A stretch of DNA of 64,000 nt, from NCBI RefSeq assembly GCF_014647875.1, contig NZ_BMQA01000014.1:114002-178001 (forward strand), given 5' to 3'. The position numbers and the translations under genes are program-made. Origin of the DNA: Streptomyces brasiliensis. Lineage in GTDB: Bacteria > Actinomycetota > Actinomycetes > Streptomycetales > Streptomycetaceae. Below the pieces are notes generated by a model, which was not told where the DNA came from, did no database searches, and saw nothing but the letters and a program-made list of their open reading frames with translations. The stretch's first letter is position 1, and each line of letters begins with the position of its first letter. Positions 1-8,163 of the stretch are shown here, in pieces.

Positions 1-380
1 CGAAGTCGCCCAGGAGACGGATAGTGGGGCGAGTAGGTCTTCAGGTTGCGGTAGTCGTGTTCGTAGGCGTCGACGACACGAAGGATGTCGGCCTTGGTGC
101 CGGGGCCGTACGGCGAGGACACCAGCCCCTCGATGTCCAGTCGGTCGGCGTACAGCAGGAGATGGACCATGGACTGGAAGTCGTCGAAGTCCGTGCCGCC
201 GATGTCCGTCGAGACGAGCACGCGCGGGCGGTGCCGGTCGTGGCCGGCACCGTCACGGTGTCCCGGCTCCGGCGCAGCGAACGCGTGCGCGGCGGTCCCG
301 ACTCCGGTCCCCAGAACCATCAGGGCACCTGTCGCTGACCAAGCCGCTCGGTTCAGGAACTCTCGTCGCTTCATTTCCAT
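1..380 (-). CDS. DUF1593-family secreted protein, partial (runs off left edge)
   Basis: The visible part is the N-terminus. It starts MEMKRREFLNRAAWSATG, a twin-arginine signal peptide (KRREF, then a hydrophobic stretch ending AHAFAA), so export by Tat is likely. The mature part begins RPRVLVSTDIGGTDFDDFQS and continues with LLLYADRLDIEGLVSSPYG, which is characteristic of DUF1593, a nucleoside-hydrolase-like glycan-active family often annotated as cellulose-binding. The conserved acidic motif DIGGTDFDD is intact. ATG at 374 is an alternative start. No frameshift is visible in the first 126 codons, but the rest of the gene is outside the window, so it may or may not be functional. Confidence 0.8.
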   Translation of the reverse strand, partial: MEMKRREFLNRAAWSATGALMVLGTGVGTAAHAFAAPEPGHRDGAGHDRHRPRVLVSTDIGGTDFDDFQSMVHLLLYADRLDIEGLVSSPYGPGTKADILRVVDAYEHDYRNLKTYSPHYPSPGRL

Positions 381-478
381 ACCGACGCCCTCCCTGAAGG
401 GGTCAATGTTGATGTGGATGTGGAACTGGATTCGTGACACAGAGGACAGGCGGCAAGCAGGTACCTGCCGCCCCGACC

Positions 479-739
479 GTGTCCCTCGGGCGGGTCTTCG
501 AACCCCATGTCGATCCCGTGGTCGGCGGTCCGGTCCCGTGGCCCGCGCGCGTCCATGCCGGGCTGGACGCGCATGACCAGCACCGCGTTGAAACCCTTCT
601 GCCGGCCGTCGGCCGCGTAGACGCATACGTCGTCCTCGGTCGCCCGCCAGGGCAGTGCCCCCGCGGTGTCGCCCACCAGGACGGCGGGGGTGCCGTCGGC
701 GTGCACGAGGCTGCGGCCCTGCGCCGACATCCGCCAGAA
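479..739 (-). pseudogene. DUF4038 (apiosidase-like, GH140-related) fragment
   Basis: About 87 codons match the N-terminal part of the DUF4038 barrel: LVHADGTPAVLVGDTAGALPW, then RATEDDVCVYAADGRQKGFN and DRTADHGIDMGFEDPPEGH. In intact proteins this segment is followed by several hundred residues of glycoside-hydrolase barrel. Here similarity stops after EGH and the frame ends near 371. Upstream codons (740-904) also look unlike the family. It is therefore a remnant truncated at both ends. DUF4038 includes the GH140 apiosidases that release D-apiose from rhamnogalacturonan II, which fits the sugar operon that begins at 1587. Confidence 0.65.
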
Positions 740-904
740 GCCGTGCGCAGGACGACGATGCACACTTCTACCCTCGCGCGTGAGCCGTGCGAGCTGTACC
801 ACGCGTGCCCCGTCAGAAGCGGCTCTGGTGCACGTACGCAGAGCGACTACGTCGGGGGCAGCATCCAGATGGGCTGCGACGGTCGTGACGTCGGCAGCAA
901 GCAC

Positions 905-1542
905 AGAGTTCTTTCCATGCGGTGTTGGGCTCTCATTTCACGGACGCCGAGGCCTTGTGCAGCTCTTCTTGTCAGGTATGTCCGCGCTTGCGGGGTCGAC
1001 GCTCACCGAGATCAGGTGGGAGCCCGTACACCACTTCACAGGACGCAACCCACAGGGCATAGCGCCCTTACGACTCGCTGGCTGCGAGTTCGGGAAGGAC
1101 AGACACAAGGCGACTGGCCTTCGCCTGACTGCTGGCGGGCCCCGCAGAGGCGGCGCCGGTTCCGGTGACGGCGAGCGCGGTCGCCGCGGCGAAGATGTGC
1201 GGCGGTCAGGACCCTGCGGGCACTCCGGGTAGTGGTCGGACGCAGTTGTGTGGACGAGGTCAGAGCACTGCTTTGAGGCCGGCTGTCCAAGTGATACCTC
1301 TCTGAATGAAAATTCACTCGCGCCTAGATGTGCATCGACGGCCGCCATGTTTACCCCGCCGACACGTGGCCGTCAACGGTTCGGGACGAACCATCTGGCC
1401 CGGTGTGCCCCTCGCCCGACTGGCGTCACGGACTCTGGTGCCGTGCGGCCGCACCTCGTCGCACCTGGTCGTCTCGGGTGGCCGGACGAGCGCAAGTCCT
1501 GGCCGATAAGCGCCTGGCGTGCTGCTGCGCGATCAGTCCTGG
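905..1542. other. gene-poor stretch, decayed sequence
   Basis: No convincing gene. On the minus strand near 1090-1230 there is a signal-peptide-like string (RRVLTAAH, then after a frame change IFAAATALAVTGTGAASAGPA). It hits a stop soon after, which suggests the remains of a small secreted protein. Nothing else is recognisable. Confidence 0.4.
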
Positions 1543-1543
1543 C

Positions 1544-1582
1544 AACTTCCTTGACACGTATAGGGGCCTGACGTAACTTCCT
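1544..1582 (+). promoter_or_regulatory. operon promoter with flanking direct repeats
   Basis: A good housekeeping-type promoter: -35 TTGACA at 1551-1556, 17-bp spacer, -10 TAACTT at 1574-1579. The expected transcription start is 1586-1587, exactly at the ATG of the first gene, so the message may be leaderless. The octamer AACTTCCT occurs at 1544-1551 and again at 1575-1582, a 31-bp (three-turn) spacing that brackets the promoter. This is a plausible operator for the SorC-type regulator at 10553. Confidence 0.6.
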
Positions 1583-1586
1583 CGGC

Positions 1587-2612
1587 ATGTCTGATCGGGA
1601 CCGCATAAAAATGCAAAAGGAGCCGTCCTACGGGGCGGGTATCTGGCACTTCGCCACGTACGTCGACCGGTACGCGACCGACGGCTACGGCGACCCCAGG
1701 ACCGTCCTCGACGCCATCAAGCTGGCCGGGGCCGTCGGCGACCTGTCCGTCGTCGACCTGAATTGGCCATTCCCGCCCGGCAACATAAGCACCTCCGAAG
1801 TGAAGGACGCCCTCGCCGCTGAGGGGCTGCGTGCCATTGCTGTGACGCCGGAGTTCTACACCGGCGCCTTCGCCAAGGGCGGGTTCACCAACCCCGACCC
1901 CGCCGTGCGCCAGCGGGCCATCGATCTGGTCGCCGCATCGGCCGAGGTCGGACGTGAACTCGGCGTCGACTACATCAAGCTGTGGCCGGGTCAGGACGGG
2001 TACGACTACCCCTTCCAGGCCGACTACAACGATCTGTGGGACAAGTCCGTCAGTGCGGTTCGGGAACTGGCGCAGTCCTTCCCCGACTTGAAATTCGCGA
2101 TCGAGTACAAGCCGCGCGAGCCGCGCAACCGCATGGTCTTCTCCTCCGTGGCGCGGACCCTGCTCGCGATCGAGGACATGGGCGTCGACAATGTCGGTGT
2201 TCTGCTCGACTTCGGCCATTCGCTGTACGGCGGTGAGACGCCGGCCGAGGCGGCCCGGATGGCGATGGCCCGGAACAAGCTCTTCGCGATCGACGTCAAC
2301 GACAACTTCCGCGGCTGGGACGACGACATGGTCGTCGGATCGGTGCACCTGCTGGAGACGTTCGAATTCTTCTTCGCCCTGCGTGATGCAGGTTGGGATG
2401 GCGTCTGGCAGCTCGACCAGTTCCCCTTCCGGGAGGACTCCGTCGAGGCGGCCCGCGCGGGCATCCGCACGATGCGCGCCTTCCACCACGCGCTGAACAA
2501 CCTCGACCGGGAGGCCCTCGCGGCGGCCCAGTCTGCGCAGGACGCCCTAGGCGCCCAGCGGATTGCCAAGCAGGCGCTCTACCGTGCGCTTGCGGAGAGC
2601 GAGACCCTGTGA
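1587..2612 (+). CDS. sugar isomerase/epimerase, xylose-isomerase-like TIM barrel
   Basis: A 341-aa cytosolic AP-endonuclease-2/xylose-isomerase-like barrel, first gene of the operon. Likely metal-binding positions are the Glu of AIEYKPRE (about residue 171), the Asp/His of LLDFGHS (about 207), the Asp cluster AIDVNDN (about 235) and the Asp of WQLDQFPF (about 275). The family interconverts aldoses and ketoses or epimerises ketoses. Beside a ketose kinase and a transketolase, an aldose-to-ketose step such as D-apiose to D-apulose is the natural role. ATG 1587 has no ribosome site and coincides with the predicted transcription start; ATG 1611 (MQKEPSYG) is an alternative that also lacks a clear RBS. 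The stop overlaps the next GTG by 4 bases. Confidence 0.85.
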   Translation: MSDRDRIKMQKEPSYGAGIWHFATYVDRYATDGYGDPRTVLDAIKLAGAVGDLSVVDLNWPFPPGNISTSEVKDALAAEGLRAIAVTPEFYTGAFAKGGFTNPDPAVRQRAIDLVAASAEVGRELGVDYIKLWPGQDGYDYPFQADYNDLWDKSVSAVRELAQSFPDLKFAIEYKPREPRNRMVFSSVARTLLAIEDMGVDNVGVLLDFGHSLYGGETPAEAARMAMARNKLFAIDVNDNFRGWDDDMVVGSVHLLETFEFFFALRDAGWDGVWQLDQFPFREDSVEAARAGIRTMRAFHHALNNLDREALAAAQSAQDALGAQRIAKQALYRALAESETL

Positions 2613-3517
2613 CCGCCGTCCAGACCGCGCCCGGCCCGCTCGAATTGGACGAGCCAGCCGCCCGCATCTACGTCGAGCTGAGCGAGCGGCTTCGCAAGGC
2701 GTCCCCGTCCGAAGCGGCTCCCGAGCTGGCCCGGATTTCCACCCGGATCCGCCGGGACATCCTGACCACCATTCAGGCGGCCGGCATGGGGCACGTCGGA
2801 GGGGACCTGTCAGTGACCGACCTGATGGTCACCGCCATCTGGGGGTCGTTGCGCCTGAACCCCTTCCAGCCGGATGACCCTCAGCGGGATCGGTTCGTGC
2901 TGAGCAAGGGCCACTGCGCAGCCGCCTTGTATTCCACGCTGGCGTCCTGCGGTTTCTTCCCGCAGCACCGGCTGACGGATTTCATGGGCCCCTTGTCGCC
3001 GCTGAACGGCCACCCGAACCGGGTCAAGGTGCCCGGGGTGGAGACCAACACCGGCCCGCTCGGACACGGCTTCCCGGTCGCCACCGGCTGCGCGCTCGGC
3101 GGCAAGCTGCGCGGCGAGCCCTGGCGGACCGTGGTCGTGCTCGGCGACGGCGAGATCCAGGAAGGCAGCAACTGGGAAGCGGCCATGACGGCCGCGCACT
3201 ACGGCCTGGAGAACCTCACCGCCGTCGTGGACCGCAACCAACTGCAGCAGGGGGCCCGCACCGAGGAGACCAAGGGGCTCGAACCGCTGGACCAGAAGTG
3301 GGCCAGTTTCGGGTGGGAGGTCCGGGTCATCGACGGCCACGACCACCAGGCGATCAAGGAAGCGTTCGGGCCCTCGACCACGGGCCGCCCGGTCGCAGTG
3401 ATCGCCAACACGATCAAGGGTAAGGGAATTTCGTTCATGGAAGACCGGGTCGAGTGGCACCACAAGGTGCCCACCGACGAGCAGGTCCGCCTCGCTCTCG
3501 AGGAGCTGAGCCGATGA
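2609..3517 (+). CDS. transketolase N-terminal subunit (AptA-like)
   Basis: 302 aa, the thiamine-diphosphate-binding half of a split transketolase. It shows the conserved AGMGHVGGDLSVTDL region, the LSKGHCAAALY motif, ETNTGPLGHGFPVATG, and the TPP/Mg motif beginning GDGEIQEGSNWEA (about residue 178) and ending VVDRNQLQ. It starts with GTG inside the preceding TGA and overlaps the next gene by 4 bases (ATGA), so it is translationally coupled to its partner subunit. Split transketolases beside an FGGY kinase are typical of pentose-specific operons. Apulose-4-phosphate transketolase (aptA/aptB) is the closest known arrangement, but the substrate is inferred. Confidence 0.88.
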   Translation: MTAVQTAPGPLELDEPAARIYVELSERLRKASPSEAAPELARISTRIRRDILTTIQAAGMGHVGGDLSVTDLMVTAIWGSLRLNPFQPDDPQRDRFVLSKGHCAAALYSTLASCGFFPQHRLTDFMGPLSPLNGHPNRVKVPGVETNTGPLGHGFPVATGCALGGKLRGEPWRTVVVLGDGEIQEGSNWEAAMTAAHYGLENLTAVVDRNQLQQGARTEETKGLEPLDQKWASFGWEVRVIDGHDHQAIKEAFGPSTTGRPVAVIANTIKGKGISFMEDRVEWHHKVPTDEQVRLALEELSR

Positions 3518-4467
3518 CCGCGCTCGACGCGCCCACCCTCACGTTCGACTGCCGCGCCGACTTCGCGGACGAACTGATCGCCCTCGCCCGCGCCGACGAG
3601 CGGATCGTGGCGGTGTGCAACGACTCGGTCGGCTCCAGCAACCTGGTCGCCTTCCGCGAGGAGTTCCCCGACCGTCTGATCAACGTCGGCATCGCCGAGC
3701 AGGACCTTGTCGGTGTCTCGGCCGGTCTGGCCAACGCCGGTTACATCCCCTTCGTGTCGGCTGCGGCACCGTTCCTCACCGGCCGCGCCCTGGAACAGAT
3801 CAAGGCCGACGTCGCCTACAGCGATCGCCACGTGGTCCTGTGCGGCCAGAGCCCCGGCATGGCCTATGGCGAACTCGGGCCGACCCATCACTCGATCGAG
3901 GACCTTTCCTGGATGCGAGCCGTTCCCGGTCTGCAGATCGTGGTCCCGGCCGACCCCGCGCAGACCCGCAGCGCGGTGCGCTGGGCCGCCGCCTCCGGCC
4001 GTCCTTCCTACCTGCGCATCCCGCGTTTCAAGGTCCCAGCGGTCACACCGCCCGACGCCCCGTTCGAGCGAGGGCGGGCCGTCAGGCTGGTGGAGGGCAC
4101 CGATGTGACCCTGATAGCCGTAGGAACCATGGTCTCCCGCGCTCTTGAAGCATCCGACCTCCTCAACGAGCAGGGCATCTCGGCGCGCGTGGTGAACATG
4201 ACCTTCGTCGAACCGCTCGACGTCCCTGAGGTCCTTGCCGCCGCGGAAGACACCAGCGCCATCGTCACCGCCGAAGAAGGCCTGGTCTCCGGCGGCATGG
4301 GAGCCGCAGTGGCGAGAGTGGTTGCGGAATCCCGGCCGGTCCCGATCCGGATGCTCGGTGTGCCGACGTTTGCTCCGACCGGCAGCACCTCCTTCCTGCT
4401 GGACCACTTCGGTCTGAACGCCGCAGGCATCGTCGGTGCCGCGCGTGAGGCTCTGGGGCAGGGCTGA
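3514..4467 (+). CDS. transketolase C-terminal subunit (AptB-like)
   Basis: 317 aa. Contains the pyrimidine-binding domain with the catalytic glutamate in LINVGIAEQDLVGVSAGLA (Glu about residue 61), GPTHHSIEDLSWMRAVPG, and a C-terminal domain with VVNMTFVEPLD and AEEGLVSGGMGAAVA. It pairs with the upstream N-terminal half to form a heteromeric transketolase. The start ATG lies within the ATGA overlap. The FGGY kinase begins one base into its stop. In the proposed pathway the enzyme would move a two-carbon unit from a phosphorylated ketose to glyceraldehyde-3-phosphate. Confidence 0.88.
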   Translation: MTALDAPTLTFDCRADFADELIALARADERIVAVCNDSVGSSNLVAFREEFPDRLINVGIAEQDLVGVSAGLANAGYIPFVSAAAPFLTGRALEQIKADVAYSDRHVVLCGQSPGMAYGELGPTHHSIEDLSWMRAVPGLQIVVPADPAQTRSAVRWAAASGRPSYLRIPRFKVPAVTPPDAPFERGRAVRLVEGTDVTLIAVGTMVSRALEASDLLNEQGISARVVNMTFVEPLDVPEVLAAAEDTSAIVTAEEGLVSGGMGAAVARVVAESRPVPIRMLGVPTFAPTGSTSFLLDHFGLNAAGIVGAAREALGQG

Positions 4468-5936
4468 TGGAAAGGCTCGTCCTCGCCGTTGACCAAGGCA
4501 CCAGCTCGACCAAGGCGCTGCTGGTCAACTCCACCGGCCGGATCGTAGGGCGCGGCGAAGCGCCGCTGTCCCAGAGCCATCCGGCGCCCGGTCTGGTGGA
4601 GCAGGATGCGCTTGCGCTGCTGGCCAGTGTTCGCGCGGCGGTCGCCGCCTGCCTGAACGGGACCGATCCCCGATCCGTCGCGGGCATCGGGCTGAGTACC
4701 CAGCGCGAGTCCGTGGTCCTCTGGGAGACGGCGACGGGCCAACCAGTCGCTCCGTTGGTGAGCTGGCAGGACCAGCGAGGATCGGAGCGGGCCGCCCAGC
4801 TCGCAGGAACGCCGTTCGCCGGACTGGTCCGCCGACGGACCGGACTTCCACTCGACCCGATGTTCTCCGCACTGAAAATGGCCGCCCTGCTCGACGAGCA
4901 CGATCCGGCCCGGGAACGCGTAGGCCGCGGCGAGCTGCGGCTGGGCACGGTGGACAGTTGGCTGGTCACGGCTATGACCGGAGCCTTCGTCACGGAAATA
5001 GGCAACGCCTCACGCACCCAGCTGCTCGACCTCGGCACCGGCGCGTTCGATGGCGAACTGCTGGAGGTGTTCGGGATACCCCGGCCGGCCCTCGGGGAGG
5101 TGATCGCCTCGAGCGGCCCCTTCGGGCACACGCGGGGATTCGACCCCCTCCCCGACGGGGTCCCCGTTGTCGCGGTGTTGGGGGACTCGCACGCCGCACT
5201 CTTCGCCCACGCCGGCTGGCGGCCGGGGGTGACGAAGGCGACCTACGGCACCGGCTCGTCCGTGATGACCCTCACCTCATCGCCCGGCGCCGCAGGAGTC
5301 ATCTGCGACACCATCGCCTGGTCCGCAGACCAGCCGTCCTTCGCGCAGGAAGCGAACATCCGCTCCAGTGGACGGACGTTGACCTGGCTCGCTGACCTTC
5401 TCGGCACTCCGGTCGAGAAGGTCATCGAACTCGCGGCCAACTCCGACTCCGATGGCGTGACGCTCGTACCCGCCTTCGGCGGTATCGGAGCCCCGTGGTG
5501 GGACCCCCAGGCCCAACCTCTGCTCGCCGGCTTCAGCCTCGGCACCGGCCGCGGACAGCTCGCCCGGGCCGCGCTGGAATCGGTCGCCCACCAGGTCGAC
5601 GACGTCCTGGACGCCATGTCCGGGATCGACCGGGTGATGGCCGACGGAGGGCTGACCCGCAGCACGGCACTCATGCAACTCCAGGCAGACCTCAGCGGTG
5701 TGGAAGTGGCCAGGACCCACCATCCGGAGCTCTCGGCCGCAGGCGCCGCAGATCTCGCCGGACTGGTCCTCGGCCTGTGGACCGCCTCAGACCTGGAAAA
5801 GCGAGCCGACCACGGCCTCGAAGTCTTCACCCCGGCGTGGACCGAGGACCGGCGAAAGGCCGCCGCCTCGCAATGGCACGAGCGCCTACTGGCCGCCCGC
5901 GAACTGGGCGCACGCGGAAATGAGAGGACATCATGA
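4467..5936 (+). CDS. FGGY-family carbohydrate kinase
   Basis: 489 aa, normal length for the family (xylulokinase, ribulokinase, glycerol kinase). The N-terminal phosphate-binding motif is VDQGTSSTKALL (residues 7-18), the substrate segment is STQRESVVLWE, and the adenosine-side motif is TYGTGSSVMTL (about residue 260). VMADGGLTRSTALMQLQAD near the C-terminus is the second nucleotide-binding segment. It would phosphorylate the ketose made by the isomerase before transketolase cleavage. D-apulose is the likely substrate from context; xylulose or another ketose cannot be excluded. Confidence 0.88.
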   Translation: MERLVLAVDQGTSSTKALLVNSTGRIVGRGEAPLSQSHPAPGLVEQDALALLASVRAAVAACLNGTDPRSVAGIGLSTQRESVVLWETATGQPVAPLVSWQDQRGSERAAQLAGTPFAGLVRRRTGLPLDPMFSALKMAALLDEHDPARERVGRGELRLGTVDSWLVTAMTGAFVTEIGNASRTQLLDLGTGAFDGELLEVFGIPRPALGEVIASSGPFGHTRGFDPLPDGVPVVAVLGDSHAALFAHAGWRPGVTKATYGTGSSVMTLTSSPGAAGVICDTIAWSADQPSFAQEANIRSSGRTLTWLADLLGTPVEKVIELAANSDSDGVTLVPAFGGIGAPWWDPQAQPLLAGFSLGTGRGQLARAALESVAHQVDDVLDAMSGIDRVMADGGLTRSTALMQLQADLSGVEVARTHHPELSAAGAADLAGLVLGLWTASDLEKRADHGLEVFTPAWTEDRRKAAASQWHERLLAARELGARGNERTS

Positions 5937-6607
5937 CAGCAGTGCCACAAGCCCGGCCCAACGCGGGGAACGCTCGCCGACGCGGCCCGCTCACCCTCGG
6001 CCGCGGCAGCCTGATCGCGCTCGTGGTCGTGATCGCCGCGATGCTGGCCACCACGACCTACCGCTCCGACAGCCAAGCCGCGCCCGGCCAGGCAGCCAAG
6101 TTCGACGCCGCCAAGTACGGCGCCGACACCTACAAGTCGAAGGTAGTGCCCGCGATCCGGAAGAACGCCGTCGATATCGTCACCCTGCAGAAGGCACTCG
6201 CCGCAGACAGTGACGCAGCCGGCAAGAAATACGGCCACCGCGATGGCACCGGTCTCTACAGCTTCGCCGTCACATTTACCGGGACAGCCGGTAAAGCCAC
6301 CAGCGGCATTCTGCCCATCACCGTGCCGGGAATCAGCAAGGCCCGCGTGTCGGTCCAGATCGGCCCGGCCATCAACGGCACCGCGCTGCGTGACGCGGTC
6401 GGCTTCATCAAATTCGGCCAGTTCGTCAACCAAGTCGACTACGCCGACGCCGGCACCGCGCTGAACAACCAGATGAAGGCCGCGGTCCTCGCCCACCTGA
6501 ATGTCGCCTCGCTCCAAGGCAAGAAGGTCACCGTCATCGGTGCGACGAGTCCGCTGACCGCCGACCTGCTCACCGTGACGCCGATCTCGATCGAGCCGAC
6601 GCCGTGA
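5933..6607 (+). CDS. DUF2291 family protein of sugar ABC transporter operon
   Basis: 224 aa with one N-terminal membrane segment (LIALVVVIAAMLA, about residues 28-41) and an exported domain containing KFDAAKYGADTYKSKVVPAI and the DUF2291 core DGTGLYSFAVTFTGTAGKAT, ending in RVSVQIGPAINGTALRDAVGF. DUF2291 proteins regularly sit directly before ribose-type ABC transporter genes and are thought to be accessory envelope proteins; their biochemical role is unknown. It overlaps the kinase and the ATPase gene by 4 bases on each side. Confidence 0.85.
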   Translation: MTAVPQARPNAGNARRRGPLTLGRGSLIALVVVIAAMLATTTYRSDSQAAPGQAAKFDAAKYGADTYKSKVVPAIRKNAVDIVTLQKALAADSDAAGKKYGHRDGTGLYSFAVTFTGTAGKATSGILPITVPGISKARVSVQIGPAINGTALRDAVGFIKFGQFVNQVDYADAGTALNNQMKAAVLAHLNVASLQGKKVTVIGATSPLTADLLTVTPISIEPTP

Positions 6608-8163
6608 CGGCCACGACTACGCGGCCGAGTACCGCCGCACGCACGCCAATCCTGCAAGCCGTCGACGTCACCAAGGTCTATGGCGGAACCCAGGCACTCA
6701 AGGGCGTCTCCCTCGACATCGCGCCCGGACGTGTCATGGTGCTGTTCGGAGAGAACGGCGCGGGCAAGTCCACCCTGATGAAGATCCTCAGCGCCGTGGA
6801 ATCCCCCACCACCGGCCACATCGAACTCGACGGCGAGACGGTTCAGTTCGGCAGCGCCCGCGACGCGGCCGACCGGGGAATCTCCATCATCCACCAGGAA
6901 CTGAGCCTGTGCCCGAACCTGAGCATCCAAGACAACCTCTTCCTGGGGCGTGAGCAGACCAGGCGCGGCCTGGTGAGCCGCACCGTGCAGCGCGAGCAGG
7001 CGAAAGCCGTGCTCCGCCGCCTGGACGAGACCCTTGACCCCGACAGCCTGGTCAGCGAACTGCGCCTGGGACAGCAGCAACTGGTGGAGATTGCCCGGGC
7101 CCTTCTGCAGAATGCCCGGATCCTGATCATGGACGAACCGACCTCGGCGCTCAGCGCCCCGGAGGTGGAAGTCCTCTTCCAGGTCATCCGTGAACTCACC
7201 GCCGAGGGTGTAGCGGTGATCTACATCTCCCATCACCTCGAAGAGGCCCTGGACATCGCCGACGACGTGGCGGTGCTGCGAGACGGATCGATGGTCGCCA
7301 CCGCGGTCGCCGACGACATCGATCTCGCCTGGGTCGTCCGAACCATGGTGGGGCGTGAACAGGACAGTCTTTTCCCCGCTCGAGAGCCCACACTCGGCAC
7401 GGTGGCGCTGGAGACCATCGACCTGTCGGTGGCCGATCCGGCAAACCCCGACCGCCTCGCCGTCGACGGGATATCACTCCAGATCCGCGCAGGCGAGACG
7501 GTCGGCATCTACGGGCTCATGGGCAGCGGGCGAACCGAACTTCTGGAGTGCCTGGCTGGCCGGCTACCCGCCGCCTCCGGAGAGGTGCACCTGTACGGCG
7601 AACCGCTGACCGGCTCCGTCCGCCAGCGCATCCAGGCCGGAGTCGCTCTGGTCCCGGAGGACCGCCAACGCGATGGACTGGTGCAGACGATGAGCGTCGG
7701 CGAGAACCTGTCCCTGGCAGCACTCACCAATTTCGTCCGCCGGTTCATCGTCAGTCGCGCCGGTGAACGCTCCGCTGTCGAGTCGATGATCACCAACGTC
7801 ACCGTCAAGGCCTCGGGCGCGAACGCGCCCATCGGCTCGCTGAGCGGCGGCAACCAGCAGAAAGTCGTTATCGGCAAGGCCCTGATGACCGACCCCCGGG
7901 TGCTGCTGCTCGACGAGCCCTCGCGCGGCGTGGACGTCGCCGCCAAGGCGGACGTCTTCGAAGTCATGGCACAGCAGGCAGAACGCGGGCTGGCCGTGCT
8001 GTTCACCACGTCCGAGGCCGAAGAAGCGCTCCACATCCCTGACCGACTGCTCGTCCTGGTCCGCGGACGCCTCGTCGCGGACCTCCCGCCCAACGAGATC
8101 ACGCGGGACCGGCTGATGAGCCTGGCCGACGGAGCCGACACCACCGAAGAGGGCCTGCAATGA
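6604..8163 (+). CDS. sugar ABC transporter ATP-binding protein (RbsA-like, two ATPase domains)
   Basis: 519 aa with two fused ABC domains. Domain 1: Walker A GENGAGKST (residues 49-57), signature LRLGQQQLVEIARAL, Walker B ILIMDEPTSAL. Domain 2: a degenerate Walker A GLMGSGRTELL (about 304), signature LSGGNQQKVVIGKAL (about 413), Walker B VLLLDEPSRGVD. The degenerate second P-loop is normal for this monosaccharide (CUT2) family. It powers uptake with the permease at 8160 and the binding protein at 9426. GTG start in a GTGA overlap. Confidence 0.92.
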   Translation: MTATTTRPSTAARTPILQAVDVTKVYGGTQALKGVSLDIAPGRVMVLFGENGAGKSTLMKILSAVESPTTGHIELDGETVQFGSARDAADRGISIIHQELSLCPNLSIQDNLFLGREQTRRGLVSRTVQREQAKAVLRRLDETLDPDSLVSELRLGQQQLVEIARALLQNARILIMDEPTSALSAPEVEVLFQVIRELTAEGVAVIYISHHLEEALDIADDVAVLRDGSMVATAVADDIDLAWVVRTMVGREQDSLFPAREPTLGTVALETIDLSVADPANPDRLAVDGISLQIRAGETVGIYGLMGSGRTELLECLAGRLPAASGEVHLYGEPLTGSVRQRIQAGVALVPEDRQRDGLVQTMSVGENLSLAALTNFVRRFIVSRAGERSAVESMITNVTVKASGANAPIGSLSGGNQQKVVIGKALMTDPRVLLLDEPSRGVDVAAKADVFEVMAQQAERGLAVLFTTSEAEEALHIPDRLLVLVRGRLVADLPPNEITRDRLMSLADGADTTEEGLQ

